A stretch of 64,000 nt of DNA from Microbacterium timonense (GCF_900292075.1 NZ_OLMV01000007.1:124001-188000), one strand, 5' to 3'; shown: positions 47,340 through 56,070, counted from the stretch's first letter. The notes: generated by a model not told the origin, from the sequence alone. Numbers and translations: made by a program.

Positions 47340-48079
47340 CCGACATCGAACTGGCCCGGATCGCGGCCGGCAGCGTCACTCTCCACGACGCACGGCGCAA
47401 GGTGCGCTGGAGCGTCGAACTCGAGCCGTTCGAGATCGGCGTGTACCCCGTGACGCAGGAGCAGCTGGGCGAGCTGCTCGGGGAGACGGCATCCGCTCCC
47501 CGGCGTCCGGTCACCGACGTCAGCTGGCTGCGCGCGATCCGCTTCTGCAACGCCGCCTCGGAGTGGGAGGGGCTCGACCCCGCGTACACGTTCGACGGCG
47601 AAGAGGTCACCTGGCACGTCGACGCCGACGGGTACCGGCTGCCCACCGAGGCCGAATGGGAGTTCGCGTGCCGCGCCGGTTCGACGGGCGCGCACTATGG
47701 GCCGCTCGCTGAGATCGCCTGGACGAGCGCCGACGGCGTCACGACACCGCAGGAGGTCGGCGGCAAGCTGCCGAATCTCAACGGCCTGTTCGACACGCTC
47801 GGCAACGTGTGGGAGTGGTGCTGGGACCTCCTCGACCCCGCCCGCTACCGGGACTACCGCGTCTTCCGCGGCGGCGGTTTCGCCGACGACGCGCACAGCG
47901 TGCGGGCCTCGACCCGTCGCGGCGGCGCGCCCCGCATGCATCACGACGACGTCGGCTTCCGAGTCGCGCGCGGCGGTTTCGACGCCGTCGACGCCGCACA
48001 GGGCTGGTCGGCTGCCCTGGACCGCGAGCGCGCCGCCTACGACGGCCCCACCCCGCCCGGGTGGACGCCGCTGCGCTGA
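47336..48079 (+). CDS. SUMF1 (formylglycine-generating enzyme-like) domain protein, lacking the copper-binding Cys pair
   Basis: 247 residues. The SUMF1 fold is clear: [74 protein letters not shown] and [20 protein letters not shown]. True formylglycine-generating enzymes have two active-site Cys right after RGGS; here the stretch is [12 protein letters not shown] with neither Cys. Sulfatase activation is therefore unlikely, and it may be a SUMF1 paralogue with another role. The start GTG overlaps the stop of the Ddn-like gene. No sulfatase gene is near. Confidence 0.82.
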   Translation: MTDIELARIAAGSVTLHDARRKVRWSVELEPFEIGVYPVTQEQLGELLGETASAPRRPVTDVSWLRAIRFCNAASEWEGLDPAYTFDGEEVTWHVDADGYRLPTEAEWEFACRAGSTGAHYGPLAEIAWTSADGVTTPQEVGGKLPNLNGLFDTLGNVWEWCWDLLDPARYRDYRVFRGGGFADDAHSVRASTRRGGAPRMHHDDVGFRVARGGFDAVDAAQGWSAALDRERAAYDGPTPPGWTPLR

Positions 48080-48135
48080 CCCTCGCCGGCGCCGTCACGC
48101 CGGGCGCGGCATCCCGCGCCCGCCCTTGCCGAGCT

Positions 48136-48523
48136 TCAGGTGTCGCGACACGCCGTATCGGCCGTGTCGTTACCGCGTGTCGCGCCACCTGAGCCGCTGG
48201 GGACCCGCCGGCGCGCCGGCTTCAGGTGTCGCGACACGCCGTATCGGCCGTGTCGTTACCGCGTGTCGCGCCACCTGAGCCGCGGGGGTCCGCCGGCGCG
48301 CCGGCTGCAGAACCGCGCGGGGCGACGGATGCCGCGCCGCCTCCGGCCCCCCGCGCCGGCCCGCCCGAGCTTCGGGTGTCACGACACGCCGTATCGGCCG
48401 TGCGGTTCCCGCGTGTCGTGCCACCTGAGCCGCGGGGGCCCGCCGACGCGCCGGCACGCCCGCGCTTCAGGTGTCGCGACACGCCGTATCGGCCGTGTCG
48501 TTCCCGCGTGTCGCGCCACCTGA
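48136..48523. repeat. array of four 57-bp inverted-repeat elements
   Basis: The 557 bases between the SUMF1-like gene and the permease gene hold no gene. They carry four 57-base elements: 48136-48192, 48222-48278, 48372-48428 and 48467-48523. Each begins TCAGGTGTCGCGACACG and ends CGTGTCGCGCCACCTGA, arms of 17 bases with one mismatch, around a core with CCGTATCGGCC. Copies 1 and 2 are identical. In copy 3 a G-C arm pair has become A-T on both sides (GTCACGACACG with CGTGTCGTG), a compensatory change. Separators of 29, 93 and 38 bases share CCGCCGGCGCGCCGG-like sequence. This could be a REP-like element, a bidirectional terminator cluster or a protein-binding array. Confidence 0.85.
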
Positions 48524-48591
48524 GCCGCCGGGGACCCGCCGGCGCGCCGCCGGCGCCGCCGGGCCACGCCGATGTGCTGCGGAAACGCAAG

Positions 48592-48626
48592 GGGGACGGA
48601 TGCCGCGGGCTGCGGCATCCGTCCCC
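48592..48626 (-). terminator. terminator of the NCS2 permease gene
   Basis: GGGGACGGATGCCGC (48592-48606) pairs perfectly over 15 bases with GCGGCATCCGTCCCC (48612-48626), loop GGGCT. It lies ten bases behind the minus-strand stop; CCTTGCGTTTCC follows on that strand. Confidence 0.8.
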
Positions 48627-48636
48627 ACGAAGCGGG

Positions 48637-50142
48637 TCAGCCCAGCATCGCCTCGAGCGGACCGCGGGCGAAGTAGAGCACGAAGCCAGCCGCGACGATC
48701 CACAGCAGGGGGCTGATCTGGCGCGCCTTGCCCGAGAGCGAGCGCACGACGACCCAGGCGATGAAGCCCGCGCCGATGCCGTTGGCGATCGAGTAGGTCA
48801 GCGGCATCACGGTGACGGCGAGGAAGACCGGCAGCAGCACCGAGAAGTCCGAGAAGTCGATGTTCTTGATCTGCGCCATCATCAGGGCCCCGACGATGAC
48901 CAGGGCGGCAGCTGCCACCTCGCTCGGGACGATCGACACGAGCGGGGTGAAGAACATCGCGATGAGGAAGAGGACTCCGGTCACCACGTTCGCGAAGCCC
49001 GTCCGCGCACCCTCGCCGATGCCCGCGCCCGACTCGATGAACACGGTGTTGGAAGAACTCGAGGTGAAACCACCCGCGACGGCGCCGACACCTTCGACGA
49101 TGAGCGCCGACTTGATCCGCGGGAAGTCGCCCTTGTCGTTGGCGAGGCCGGCCTCCTTCGAAAGGCCCGTCATCGTGCCCATCGCGTCGAAGAAGTTGGT
49201 GAACACCAGCGTGAAGACCAGCATGAGCGCGGCGAGCACGCCGATGCGCTCGAACGAGCCGAACGACACCTGGCCGACGAGGGACAGGTCGGGCACGCTC
49301 ACCAGCGAACTCGGCAGTTCGGGCACCGACAGGCCCCAGCCGCCGGGGTTGATCGTGTCGCCGTCGACCTTGGGGCCGAGGTTCCAGATCGCCTCGACGA
49401 TGACGGCGACGACGGTGCCGGTGACGAGCCCGATGAGGATGCCGCCCTTCACCTTGCGTGCGACGAGGATGCCGGTCAGCAGCAGGGTGAAGACGAAGAT
49501 GAGGGTCGGGACGGTGGCGACCGATCCGTTGGCGCCGAGCCCGACGGGGGGAGAGGACACGCCCGTCGAGGTGACGAAGCCGGCGTCGACGAAGCCGATG
49601 AAGGCGATGAACAGGCCGATTCCGACCGTGATGGCGAGCTTCAGCTGGATCGGCACGGCGTCGAAGATCATGCGCCGAAGACCCGTGGCCGCCAGCAGCA
49701 CGATGATGAGGCCGTTGATGACCACCAGCCCCATCGCCTCGGGCCAGGTCACCTGCCCGACGACCGAGACCGCCAGGAACGAGTTGATGCCGAGACCTGC
49801 GGCGAAGGCGAACGGCAGGCGCGTCACGAGCCCGAACAGCACCGTCATGACCCCCGCGGTCAGCGCGGTCGTGGCCGCGACCTGCGTGAAGCCCAGGCTG
49901 TTGCCGTCGACGTCGACGCCGCTGGAGAGAATGATCGGGTTCAGGATGACGATGTAGGCCATCGTCACGAACGTCACGACGCCGCCGCGCACCTCGGTGC
50001 CGACCGTCGAACCGCGCCGCGTGATCTCGAAGAAGCGATCGAACCCGTTCTTCGGCTGCGGGGTCTCGCGGTTCTCTGCGGTGGCGACACCGGTGGTGGT
50101 GCCGTCGGGGCTGTGTGCCGGGTCGGACGGGGCTGCGCTCAT
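48637..50142 (-). CDS. NCS2 family purine permease (AzgA-like)
   Basis: 501 residues with 12-14 hydrophobic segments. NGFDRFFEITRRGSTVGTEVRGG (positions about 32-54) is the typical AzgA/PbuG N-terminus. TMAYIVILNPIIL, FAAGLGINSFLA and TNFFDAMGTMTGLSKEAGL are family motifs, and TSSSSNTVFIESGAGIGEGARTG is the conserved substrate-site loop. The family imports hypoxanthine, adenine, guanine or xanthine with protons across the inner membrane. The ATG at 50142 has GGAGG eight bases ahead and is preferred over upstream in-frame starts. A TAACGT -10 box (50162-50167) and a perfect palindrome (50169-50182) lie upstream. Purine salvage fits with purNH nearby, but they are separate units. Confidence 0.92.
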   Translation of the reverse strand: MSAAPSDPAHSPDGTTTGVATAENRETPQPKNGFDRFFEITRRGSTVGTEVRGGVVTFVTMAYIVILNPIILSSGVDVDGNSLGFTQVAATTALTAGVMTVLFGLVTRLPFAFAAGLGINSFLAVSVVGQVTWPEAMGLVVINGLIIVLLAATGLRRMIFDAVPIQLKLAITVGIGLFIAFIGFVDAGFVTSTGVSSPPVGLGANGSVATVPTLIFVFTLLLTGILVARKVKGGILIGLVTGTVVAVIVEAIWNLGPKVDGDTINPGGWGLSVPELPSSLVSVPDLSLVGQVSFGSFERIGVLAALMLVFTLVFTNFFDAMGTMTGLSKEAGLANDKGDFPRIKSALIVEGVGAVAGGFTSSSSNTVFIESGAGIGEGARTGFANVVTGVLFLIAMFFTPLVSIVPSEVAAAALVIVGALMMAQIKNIDFSDFSVLLPVFLAVTVMPLTYSIANGIGAGFIAWVVVRSLSGKARQISPLLWIVAAGFVLYFARGPLEAMLG

Positions 50143-50161
50143 GTGTGGACCTCCGTCCAGA

Positions 50162-50182
50162 ACGTTAGTCGCTCCGGAGCGA
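50162..50182 (-). promoter_or_regulatory. permease promoter -10 and palindromic operator
   Basis: On the minus strand TAACGT (50162-50167) leaves a leader of about 15 bases carrying GGAGG. Directly upstream is TCGCTCCGGAGCGA (50169-50182), a perfect 14-base palindrome at the -35 spacer, a likely regulator site. Confidence 0.5.
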
Positions 50183-50252
50183 AGCTGGGGATCAGCTGAA
50201 CGGATGCCGCGCCTTCGCGCGCGGGCGCCCATGCAGCCGGTGCCGCCCGAAG

Positions 50253-50258
50253 TAGGGT
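50253..50258 (+). promoter_or_regulatory. -10 box TAGGGT, DUF6350 gene
   Basis: TAGGGT ends nine bases before the ATG at 50268, giving a transcript with only a few untranslated bases. No ribosome binding site is seen. Confidence 0.5.
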
Positions 50259-50267
50259 CGATGGCGC

Positions 50268-51791
50268 ATGCATCGCCTCATCGTCGCCCTCCTGGCCACC
50301 GTCGACGCCGCCATCGCGGTCGCCGTCGGGCTGGCCGCCGCGCTCGCGCCGCTCACTCTCCTGTGGGTCTTCGGGTTCGGCGGCACGGCGGAATGGGGCG
50401 CCCTCTGGCCGGCGGCGGCATCGGTGTGGCACCTCGGCAATCTCGTGCCACTGACGGTCACTCTGCCGCCGGAATACCTCGCTGCGACGGGCATCGACGG
50501 CGCCGCGGCATCCTTCGTCCTCTCACTCGCCCCGCTGGCCTTCGCGGGCTTCACCGCGATCTTCGCCGCCCGTTCCGGCGTCCGCGCGTCTCGTGCGGAA
50601 GCCTGGGTCACCGGTGTGGTGACCTCGACGGCCGTCTTCACCGCGCTGGCGGCAGCGGTGGCGTCGACCTCCGCCAATCCCGTCGCGTCGGCCGAGCCGT
50701 GGCAGGCGATCATCGTGCCGACGCTCGTGTTCGCGGTGCCGGCGTTCGTGGGAGCCGTCGTGACGGAATGGGCGGAGGCAGGCACCGGGGTCGTCGCGGG
50801 GCTGCGCGATCGGATCGAGGCCCTGCCCCGTGGCTGGGGCGTGGTGCCCGCACTGATCGCGCGGGGAGGCGCCGTGGTGGGCGTCGGCCTCGTCGGCCTG
50901 GGGGCGGTGGCCGCCGCCGTCGCGCTCTTCGCGCGCGCCGGGCAGATCGTCGCGTTGTTCGAGGCCGGCGATGTCGACGCCCTGGGGGCGACCGTGCTCA
51001 CGCTCGGCCAGCTCGCGTACGTGCCGACGCTCGCCGTGTGGGGCATGAGCTTCGTCGCCGGTCCCGGTTTCGCGGTCGGCGCCGATACCGCGGTGTCGCC
51101 CGCAGGCACGCAGGTCGGGGTCGTCCCCGCGCTGCCGGCCCTGGGCGCCGTGCCGGACTCCACCACGTCGTGGCTGCTGCTGCTGGCCCTTCTCCCCGTC
51201 GCGCTCGGCGCGTTCGCCGGATGGATCGTGCGCTCGCGCCTCGTCCGCCGGGATGGGGGAGCACCGGTCGGAACACGTGCCGCCGCGTCGGCGCAGACGC
51301 CCCCCTCATCGCGGTTCGATGCGACGAAGACCGCGGCGCTCACCGGCCTCCTGTCCGGCTCCACCGCTCGTGAGGACCCCGATCCCGAAGAGTCCGTTCT
51401 CGTCCCGGCCGCCGCCGACGAGGACCCGATGGGGGCGCGACTGGCCATCACGGCCGGCATCGCGCTGGTGGCCGGAGCGCTCGCCGCGCTCCTGGCCTTC
51501 GCGGCATCCGGTGCGCTCGGACCCGGACGCCTGACCGAATTCGGTCCCGCGCCCGGGCCGGTCGCCATGGCGGTCGGCTTCGAGGTTCTGGTGGGGGCGG
51601 CGATCGTGCTGCTCGCGCCCCGTCGCGTGGGAGGGAAGCGGACGCCGTCGGCAGCGGCATGGCCGGCTGCCTCGGCTGAGACGCCGGCGGTTCGCACGGA
51701 GCCGCCGACGGACGCTCCCGAGTCGACACGCGACGCGTTCGATCGGCCCGAGGCGATCACCGAGCCCATCGAGCTTCCGCGCCAGTTCTGA
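50268..51791 (+). CDS. DUF6350 family integral membrane protein
   Basis: 507 residues with about nine hydrophobic segments, for example LIVALLATVDAAIAVAVGLA at the N-terminus, then LTLLWVFGFGGTAEWGALWP, and WLLLLALLPVALGAFAGWIV in the second half. The C-terminal 60 residues are polar (PTDAPESTRDAFDR). This matches DUF6350/PerM-type proteins that sit between sucD and purN in many actinobacteria. A role in cell division has been proposed for the mycobacterial relative PerM (family knowledge, not checked). Here accessory genes separate it from both sucCD and purNH. Divergent from the permease gene. Confidence 0.82.
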   Translation: MHRLIVALLATVDAAIAVAVGLAAALAPLTLLWVFGFGGTAEWGALWPAAASVWHLGNLVPLTVTLPPEYLAATGIDGAAASFVLSLAPLAFAGFTAIFAARSGVRASRAEAWVTGVVTSTAVFTALAAAVASTSANPVASAEPWQAIIVPTLVFAVPAFVGAVVTEWAEAGTGVVAGLRDRIEALPRGWGVVPALIARGGAVVGVGLVGLGAVAAAVALFARAGQIVALFEAGDVDALGATVLTLGQLAYVPTLAVWGMSFVAGPGFAVGADTAVSPAGTQVGVVPALPALGAVPDSTTSWLLLLALLPVALGAFAGWIVRSRLVRRDGGAPVGTRAAASAQTPPSSRFDATKTAALTGLLSGSTAREDPDPEESVLVPAAADEDPMGARLAITAGIALVAGALAALLAFAASGALGPGRLTEFGPAPGPVAMAVGFEVLVGAAIVLLAPRRVGGKRTPSAAAWPAASAETPAVRTEPPTDAPESTRDAFDRPEAITEPIELPRQF

Positions 51792-51829
51792 GCGGGCGGC
51801 TACCACCGCGATCTTCGACGCGCAAGGGG

Positions 51830-51858
51830 TTGTCATCACGCCTAAACCGCTTTAGGCT
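51830..51858 (+). promoter_or_regulatory. promoter of the sugar operon
   Basis: TTGTCA (51830-51835), 17 bases, TAGGCT (51853-51858): a near-consensus promoter overlapping both LacI-type operators. Transcription would start near 51865, inside operator 2. Confidence 0.75.
51842..51855 (+). promoter_or_regulatory. LacI-type operator 1
   Basis: CTAAACCGCTTTAG: palindromic arms CTAAA/TTTAG around CCGC, close to the AACCGGTT-centred LacI-family consensus. It overlaps the -35/-10 spacer. Confidence 0.75.
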
Positions 51859-51872
51859 CTGAACCGGTTTAG
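51859..51872 (+). promoter_or_regulatory. LacI-type operator 2
   Basis: CTGAACCGGTTTAG: near-perfect palindrome centred on the CG of AACCGGTT, 17 bases from operator 1. It covers the expected transcription start, so the LacI product probably represses its own operon. Confidence 0.8.
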
Positions 51873-51898
51873 AAGTCCGTTCATCGTCGAGGAGCGCC

Positions 51899-52948
51899 AT
51901 GGCAGAGTCGCCGCAGCCCACGATCGCCGACGTCGCCCGCCGGGCCGGCGTCAGCAAGGGGCTGGTGTCGTTCGCCCTCAACGACAAACCCGGGGTCTCC
52001 AGCGACACACGCGCCCGCATCCTCGAAGTCGCCCGCGAACTGGGATGGACGCCGAGCCTGCGCGCGCGAGCGCTCAGCACAGGCCGCTCGTACGCGTGCG
52101 GTCTCGTGATCGGCCGCAGCACCGACGTCATCGCCGCCGATCCGTTCTTCCACTCCTTCATCGCCGGCCTCGAGGACGAGTTCTCGGTCTCCGGCCAGGT
52201 GCTCGTGCTCGCGGCCGCGACACCGGGCCGGCAGGAGGCAGAGACCTATCGGGGGCTCGCCGCGGACAAGCGGGTGGACGGGGTGATCCTCACCGACCTG
52301 CGCGCGGCCGACTCACGGCTGCAGCTCGTCGGCGATCTCGGCCTGGCGGCCGTCACGCTGGGGATGCCGGAGGGTCCGTCGGAACTGTCGTCGGTGTCGG
52401 TCGACGACGGTGCCGGCATCCGCGCCGCCGTGCGGCACCTGGCGGACCTCGGCCATCGGCGGATCGCCCACGTGGCGGGGCCGGACACGATGCTCCACGC
52501 CCGGACGCGCCGCGCCGCCTTCCACGACGCCGCCACGAGCCTCGGCCTGGCCGCGGCTTCCGTCGACACGGACTTCAGCGCGGAGGAGGGAGCAGCGGCC
52601 ACCGCTGCGCTGCTCGACGGCGATGCGCCGCCGACGGCGATCGTGTACTCCAACGATCACATGGCGATCGCCGGAGTCGGTGTCGCACGCCGGCGAGGAC
52701 TGTCGATCCCCCGCGACCTCTCGATCACCGGCTTCGACGACACCGAGCTCGGGCGCTACATCGACCCGGCCCTCACGAGCGTGGCCACCGACGCCCGCGA
52801 GTGGGGCCGTGTCGCCGCGCGCACCCTCCTCGGTGCGATCGCGGGCGAGCCCGTCGTCCACGTGCGGCTGGCCGAGCCCACCCTCAGCGTCCGCGAGTCC
52901 ACCGGACCCGCGCCCACCCACACTCGCGGCGATCGCCGCGACCGATGA
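51899..52948 (+). CDS. LacI family transcriptional regulator
   Basis: 349 residues, family length. The N-terminal helix-turn-helix is TIADVARRAGVSKGLVSFAL (about 7-26) with the hinge NDKPGVSSDTRARILEVARELGW. The effector domain is of the periplasmic-binding-protein type (GLVIGRSTDVIAADPFFHSF, HRRIAHVAGP, YSNDHMAIAGVGVARRRG, LSITGFDDTELG). Two operators and a promoter lie directly upstream, so auto-repression is likely, lifted by a sugar taken up by the transporter behind it. GAGGAGC precedes the ATG by four bases. First gene of the operon; eleven bases separate it from the lipoprotein gene. Confidence 0.93.
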   Translation: MAESPQPTIADVARRAGVSKGLVSFALNDKPGVSSDTRARILEVARELGWTPSLRARALSTGRSYACGLVIGRSTDVIAADPFFHSFIAGLEDEFSVSGQVLVLAAATPGRQEAETYRGLAADKRVDGVILTDLRAADSRLQLVGDLGLAAVTLGMPEGPSELSSVSVDDGAGIRAAVRHLADLGHRRIAHVAGPDTMLHARTRRAAFHDAATSLGLAAASVDTDFSAEEGAAATAALLDGDAPPTAIVYSNDHMAIAGVGVARRRGLSIPRDLSITGFDDTELGRYIDPALTSVATDAREWGRVAARTLLGAIAGEPVVHVRLAEPTLSVRESTGPAPTHTRGDRRDR

Positions 52949-52959
52949 AGGAGCAAGAG

Positions 52960-54246
52960 ATGCGACGACGCATGGTGCTCGCGGCCGTGGCCGCGGCAGG
53001 TGTCCTGGCGGTGACCGGCTGCAGCGGGGGCGGAGGAGGCGGCGGCGACGGAATGGACAGCCGCGGCGACATCACCATCTGGTACTCCAACAACGAGGCC
53101 GAGATCGCCTGGGGCAAGCAGATGGTGGAGGCGTGGAACGCCGACCACCCCGACGAGCAGATCAAGGCGCAGGAGATCCCCGCGGGGGCCTCCAGCGAGG
53201 AGGTCATCGGGGCGGCGATCACGGCGGGCAACGCGCCGTGCCTGGTCTTCAACACCTCGCCGGCGGCGGTGCCGGGATTCCAGAAGCAGGGCGGACTCGT
53301 CGACCTGTCGGACTTCGAGGACGGCGACGACTACATCACGGAGCGCTCCGGCGATGTCGCCGACCAGTACCGGTCGGAGGACGGCGACTTCTATCAGATG
53401 CCCTGGAAGTCCAACCCCGTGATGATCTTCTACAACAAGGACATGTTCGCTCAGGCGGGCCTGGACCCCGAGAACCCGTCGCTGTCGACCTATGACGAGT
53501 TCCTCGAGACCGCCCGCGCGCTGAAGGCAGCGGGTGTCGCCTCGTACGCGATCAACCCCGCGCCCACGAGCGAGTTCTTCCAGTCGTGGTTCGACTTCTA
53601 CCCGCTGTACGCCGCGCAGACCGGCGGCACGCAGCTGGTCGAGGACGGCGAGGCGACCTTCGACTCCGAAGACGGGCAGGCGGTCGCCGACTTCTGGCGG
53701 ACGCTCTACGACGAGCAGCTCGCCGGGCAGGAGCAGTACCAGGGCGATGCCTTCGCCGACGGCTATGCCGCCATGGCGATCGTCGGTCCGTGGGCGATCG
53801 ATGTCTACGGTGAGGACGTCAACTGGGGGGCGGTGCCCGTGCCGACCAAGGACGGCGTCGCCGCCGACGAGACCTGGACCTTCAGCGACGCCAAGAACGT
53901 CGGGCTCTTCACGGCCTGCGACAACAAGGCGACGGCCTGGGACGTGCTGAAGTTCGCCACCAGTGAGGAGCAGGACGGCAAGTGGCTCGAGGAGACCGGC
54001 CAGATGCCGATGCGCCAGAACCTCACCGAGACCTACCCCGACTATTTCGCGGCGAACCCCGCGTACCAGCAGTTCGGCGACCAGACCTCTCGCACCGTCG
54101 AGGTGCCGAACGTCCAGAACTCCGTCGAGATCTGGCAGACGTTCCGCGACGGGTACAGCGAGGCGGTGATCTTCGGTGAGAAGGATGTCGATGCCTTCCT
54201 CTCCGACACCGCCTCCGAGGTGAACAAGCTGGCGGCGGGAAGCTGA
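52960..54246 (+). CDS. ABC sugar transporter, solute-binding lipoprotein
   Basis: 428 residues. A signal peptide with lipobox LAVTGC (lipidated Cys21) is followed by a Gly-rich linker. DITIWYSNNEAEIAWGKQMV (about 36-55), FYQMPWKSNPVMIFYNKDMF and GDAFADGYAAMAIVGPWAID identify a type-1 sugar-binding protein (MalE-like). It would capture an oligosaccharide outside the membrane. The ATG at 52960 is chosen because AAGGAG lies six bases ahead; an in-frame ATG at 52945 overlaps the LacI stop codon and is less likely. The permease genes follow. Confidence 0.93.
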   Translation: MRRRMVLAAVAAAGVLAVTGCSGGGGGGGDGMDSRGDITIWYSNNEAEIAWGKQMVEAWNADHPDEQIKAQEIPAGASSEEVIGAAITAGNAPCLVFNTSPAAVPGFQKQGGLVDLSDFEDGDDYITERSGDVADQYRSEDGDFYQMPWKSNPVMIFYNKDMFAQAGLDPENPSLSTYDEFLETARALKAAGVASYAINPAPTSEFFQSWFDFYPLYAAQTGGTQLVEDGEATFDSEDGQAVADFWRTLYDEQLAGQEQYQGDAFADGYAAMAIVGPWAIDVYGEDVNWGAVPVPTKDGVAADETWTFSDAKNVGLFTACDNKATAWDVLKFATSEEQDGKWLEETGQMPMRQNLTETYPDYFAANPAYQQFGDQTSRTVEVPNVQNSVEIWQTFRDGYSEAVIFGEKDVDAFLSDTASEVNKLAAGS

Positions 54247-54247
54247 C

Positions 54248-55234
54248 ATGAGCGCGACCGTGGCGGGCGCGGCCGGCCGGACCGGGGGCGACCCCGGCCG
54301 GCCCGGCACGGCCGCGCCCACGGACGACAAGCCCGCCGGCACGTCGCGCGGGCGCCGGCGGATCCTGGGGCCCCAGCCCCTCGGCATCCTGTTCTCCGCG
54401 CCGTACCTGGCGTTCGTCATCATCGTCTTCGCATCGCCGATCGTCCTGGCGCTGTGGATGTCGGTGCACGACTACTTCTTCGCCGCACCCGGCGCCGAGG
54501 TCGATCGGCCGTTCGTGGGCTTCGACAACTACGTCACGGTGCTGACGGATCCCGACGTCTGGCAGTCGTTCTACAACGTGGGGATCTTCCTCATCATCAA
54601 CGTGCCCCTCACGGTGGTGCTCTCGATCGTGCTGGCCACCGCGCTCAACACGGTGGTGCACGCGCGCACGTTCTTCCGGGTGAGCTATTACGTGCCCTAC
54701 GTCGCCGCATCGGTCGCCGTGGTGGCGGTATGGCTCTTCCTCTTCTCGAAGAACGGGCTGGTCAACAACATCCTCGGGCCGCTCGCGCCGCAGCCCTCGT
54801 GGCTGGTCAACAGTGCCCTGGCGATGCCGACGATCGCGCTGTTCGTGACCTGGAAGGGTCTCGGGTTCTACGTCCTGCTGTACCTCGCCGCCCTCCAGAA
54901 CGTGCCGAAGGAGCTGTACGAGTCCGTCTCGACCGACGGGGGAGGACGCATCCGCCAGTTCTTCTCGGTCACCGTGCCGGGCGTCCGACCCGCCACTCTG
55001 CTCGTCGTGTTGCTGGCGACGATCACCGGCGCGAACCTCTTCACCGAGCCGTACCTGCTCACTGGGGGAGGCGGTCCCAACGGGGCGTCGACGTCGCCCG
55101 TGCTGCTGATCTATCAGAAGGGCATCGAACAGGGCAATCCGGACGTGGCCTCGGCGATCGGCGTGATCCTCATCATCTTCGTGCTGATCATCGCCTGGCT
55201 GCAGCGGCGGTTCGTGGGAGGTGACGAGTCATGA
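54248..55234 (+). CDS. ABC sugar transporter permease (MalF-like)
   Basis: 328 residues, with a disordered N-terminal 35 residues and about six membrane spans (YLAFVIIVFASPIVLALWMS, LTVVLSIVLATALNTVV, VAASVAVVAVWLFLFS and others). The EAA-type loop reads ESVSTDGGGRIRQFFSVTVPG (positions about 226-246), the contact site for the ATPase. It starts one base after the lipoprotein stop and overlaps the next permease by four bases (ATGA). Confidence 0.92.
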   Translation: MSATVAGAAGRTGGDPGRPGTAAPTDDKPAGTSRGRRRILGPQPLGILFSAPYLAFVIIVFASPIVLALWMSVHDYFFAAPGAEVDRPFVGFDNYVTVLTDPDVWQSFYNVGIFLIINVPLTVVLSIVLATALNTVVHARTFFRVSYYVPYVAASVAVVAVWLFLFSKNGLVNNILGPLAPQPSWLVNSALAMPTIALFVTWKGLGFYVLLYLAALQNVPKELYESVSTDGGGRIRQFFSVTVPGVRPATLLVVLLATITGANLFTEPYLLTGGGGPNGASTSPVLLIYQKGIEQGNPDVASAIGVILIIFVLIIAWLQRRFVGGDES

Positions 55235-56070
55235 GACGCGCGCTCGGAAGCAAGGTCGCGCTGTACATCGTGCTGAGCCTGGGTGCGCTGGCCTTCCTCT
55301 TCCCGTTCTACTACATGATCATCGGCTCGCTGCAGACGGATCTCGACCCGACGGTCGCGGGCGCGTTCCCTCATCCCGGGAACCTGACGTTCGACAACTA
55401 CGTCGCGATCAACGACCGCATCAACCTCGCGCAGGGGCTGCTCAACTCCGGCATCTTCACCGCCGGCGTGCTGCTCGGCACGGTCGTCTTCGGCGTCCTG
55501 GCCGGGTACGCGCTGGCCGTGCTGCAGTGGCGGGGACGCGGCACGACGTTCGCGCTGTGCCTGCTCGTGCAGGTCGTGCCGTTCCAGCTGCTCATGATCC
55601 CGCTGTACGTCATGATCGCCCGCGACTACGGGCTGTCGGACACGTACGTCGGCATGATCCTGCCGTTCTTCATCAACTCGACGGCGGTGCTCATCTTCCG
55701 GCAGTACTTCCTGCAGCTGCCGCCGGATCTGTTCTCGGCGGCCCGGATCGACGGGGCAGGGGAGTTCCGCCTGCTGTGGAGCGTGGCGCTGCCGCTGGTG
55801 CGACCGGCGCTCCTGACGGCGGTGCTGCTGACCTTCATCGGCCCGTGGAACGAGTTCCTGTGGCCGTTCCTCATCACCAAGGAGGCGTCGATGCAGCCGC
55901 TGGCGGTCTCGCTGGCGAACTTCATCTCGAACATCGCCGCCTCCACCTCGAACCCGTTCGGCGCCATGATGGCCGGCGCCGTCGTGCTGGCGATCCCGGC
56001 GGTGACCCTGTTCATCGTCTTCCAGCGCTACTTCATCTCGAGCGACCTCGGATCCGGAGTGAAAGGATGA
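55231..56070 (+). CDS. ABC sugar transporter permease (MalG-like)
   Basis: 279 residues, about six membrane spans, with the EAA loop SAARIDGAGEFRLLWSVALP (about 168-187) and the C-terminal FIVFQRYFISSDLGSGVKG typical of MalG-like subunits. It starts within the stop of the first permease (ATGA) and ends overlapping the GH130 gene (ATGA), so the three are translationally coupled. No ATPase is encoded here; sugar importers of this type in actinobacteria often share one MsiK-like ATPase. Confidence 0.93.
   Translation: MRRALGSKVALYIVLSLGALAFLFPFYYMIIGSLQTDLDPTVAGAFPHPGNLTFDNYVAINDRINLAQGLLNSGIFTAGVLLGTVVFGVLAGYALAVLQWRGRGTTFALCLLVQVVPFQLLMIPLYVMIARDYGLSDTYVGMILPFFINSTAVLIFRQYFLQLPPDLFSAARIDGAGEFRLLWSVALPLVRPALLTAVLLTFIGPWNEFLWPFLITKEASMQPLAVSLANFISNIAASTSNPFGAMMAGAVVLAIPAVTLFIVFQRYFISSDLGSGVKG

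Noticed and set aside
47336..48079. Calling the SUMF1 protein a formylglycine-generating enzyme
   Set aside because: Both active-site Cys are missing and no sulfatase is nearby.
48136..48523. CRISPR array interpretation of the four 57-bp repeats
   Set aside because: Only four units, separators of 29, 93 and 38 bases that resemble each other, inverted-repeat arms over the whole unit and no cas genes.
48226..50199. Plus-strand 657-codon frame over the repeat array and the permease gene
   Set aside because: Its first part translates the 57-bp repeats and the rest is an Asp/Glu/Arg/His-rich antisense of the permease.
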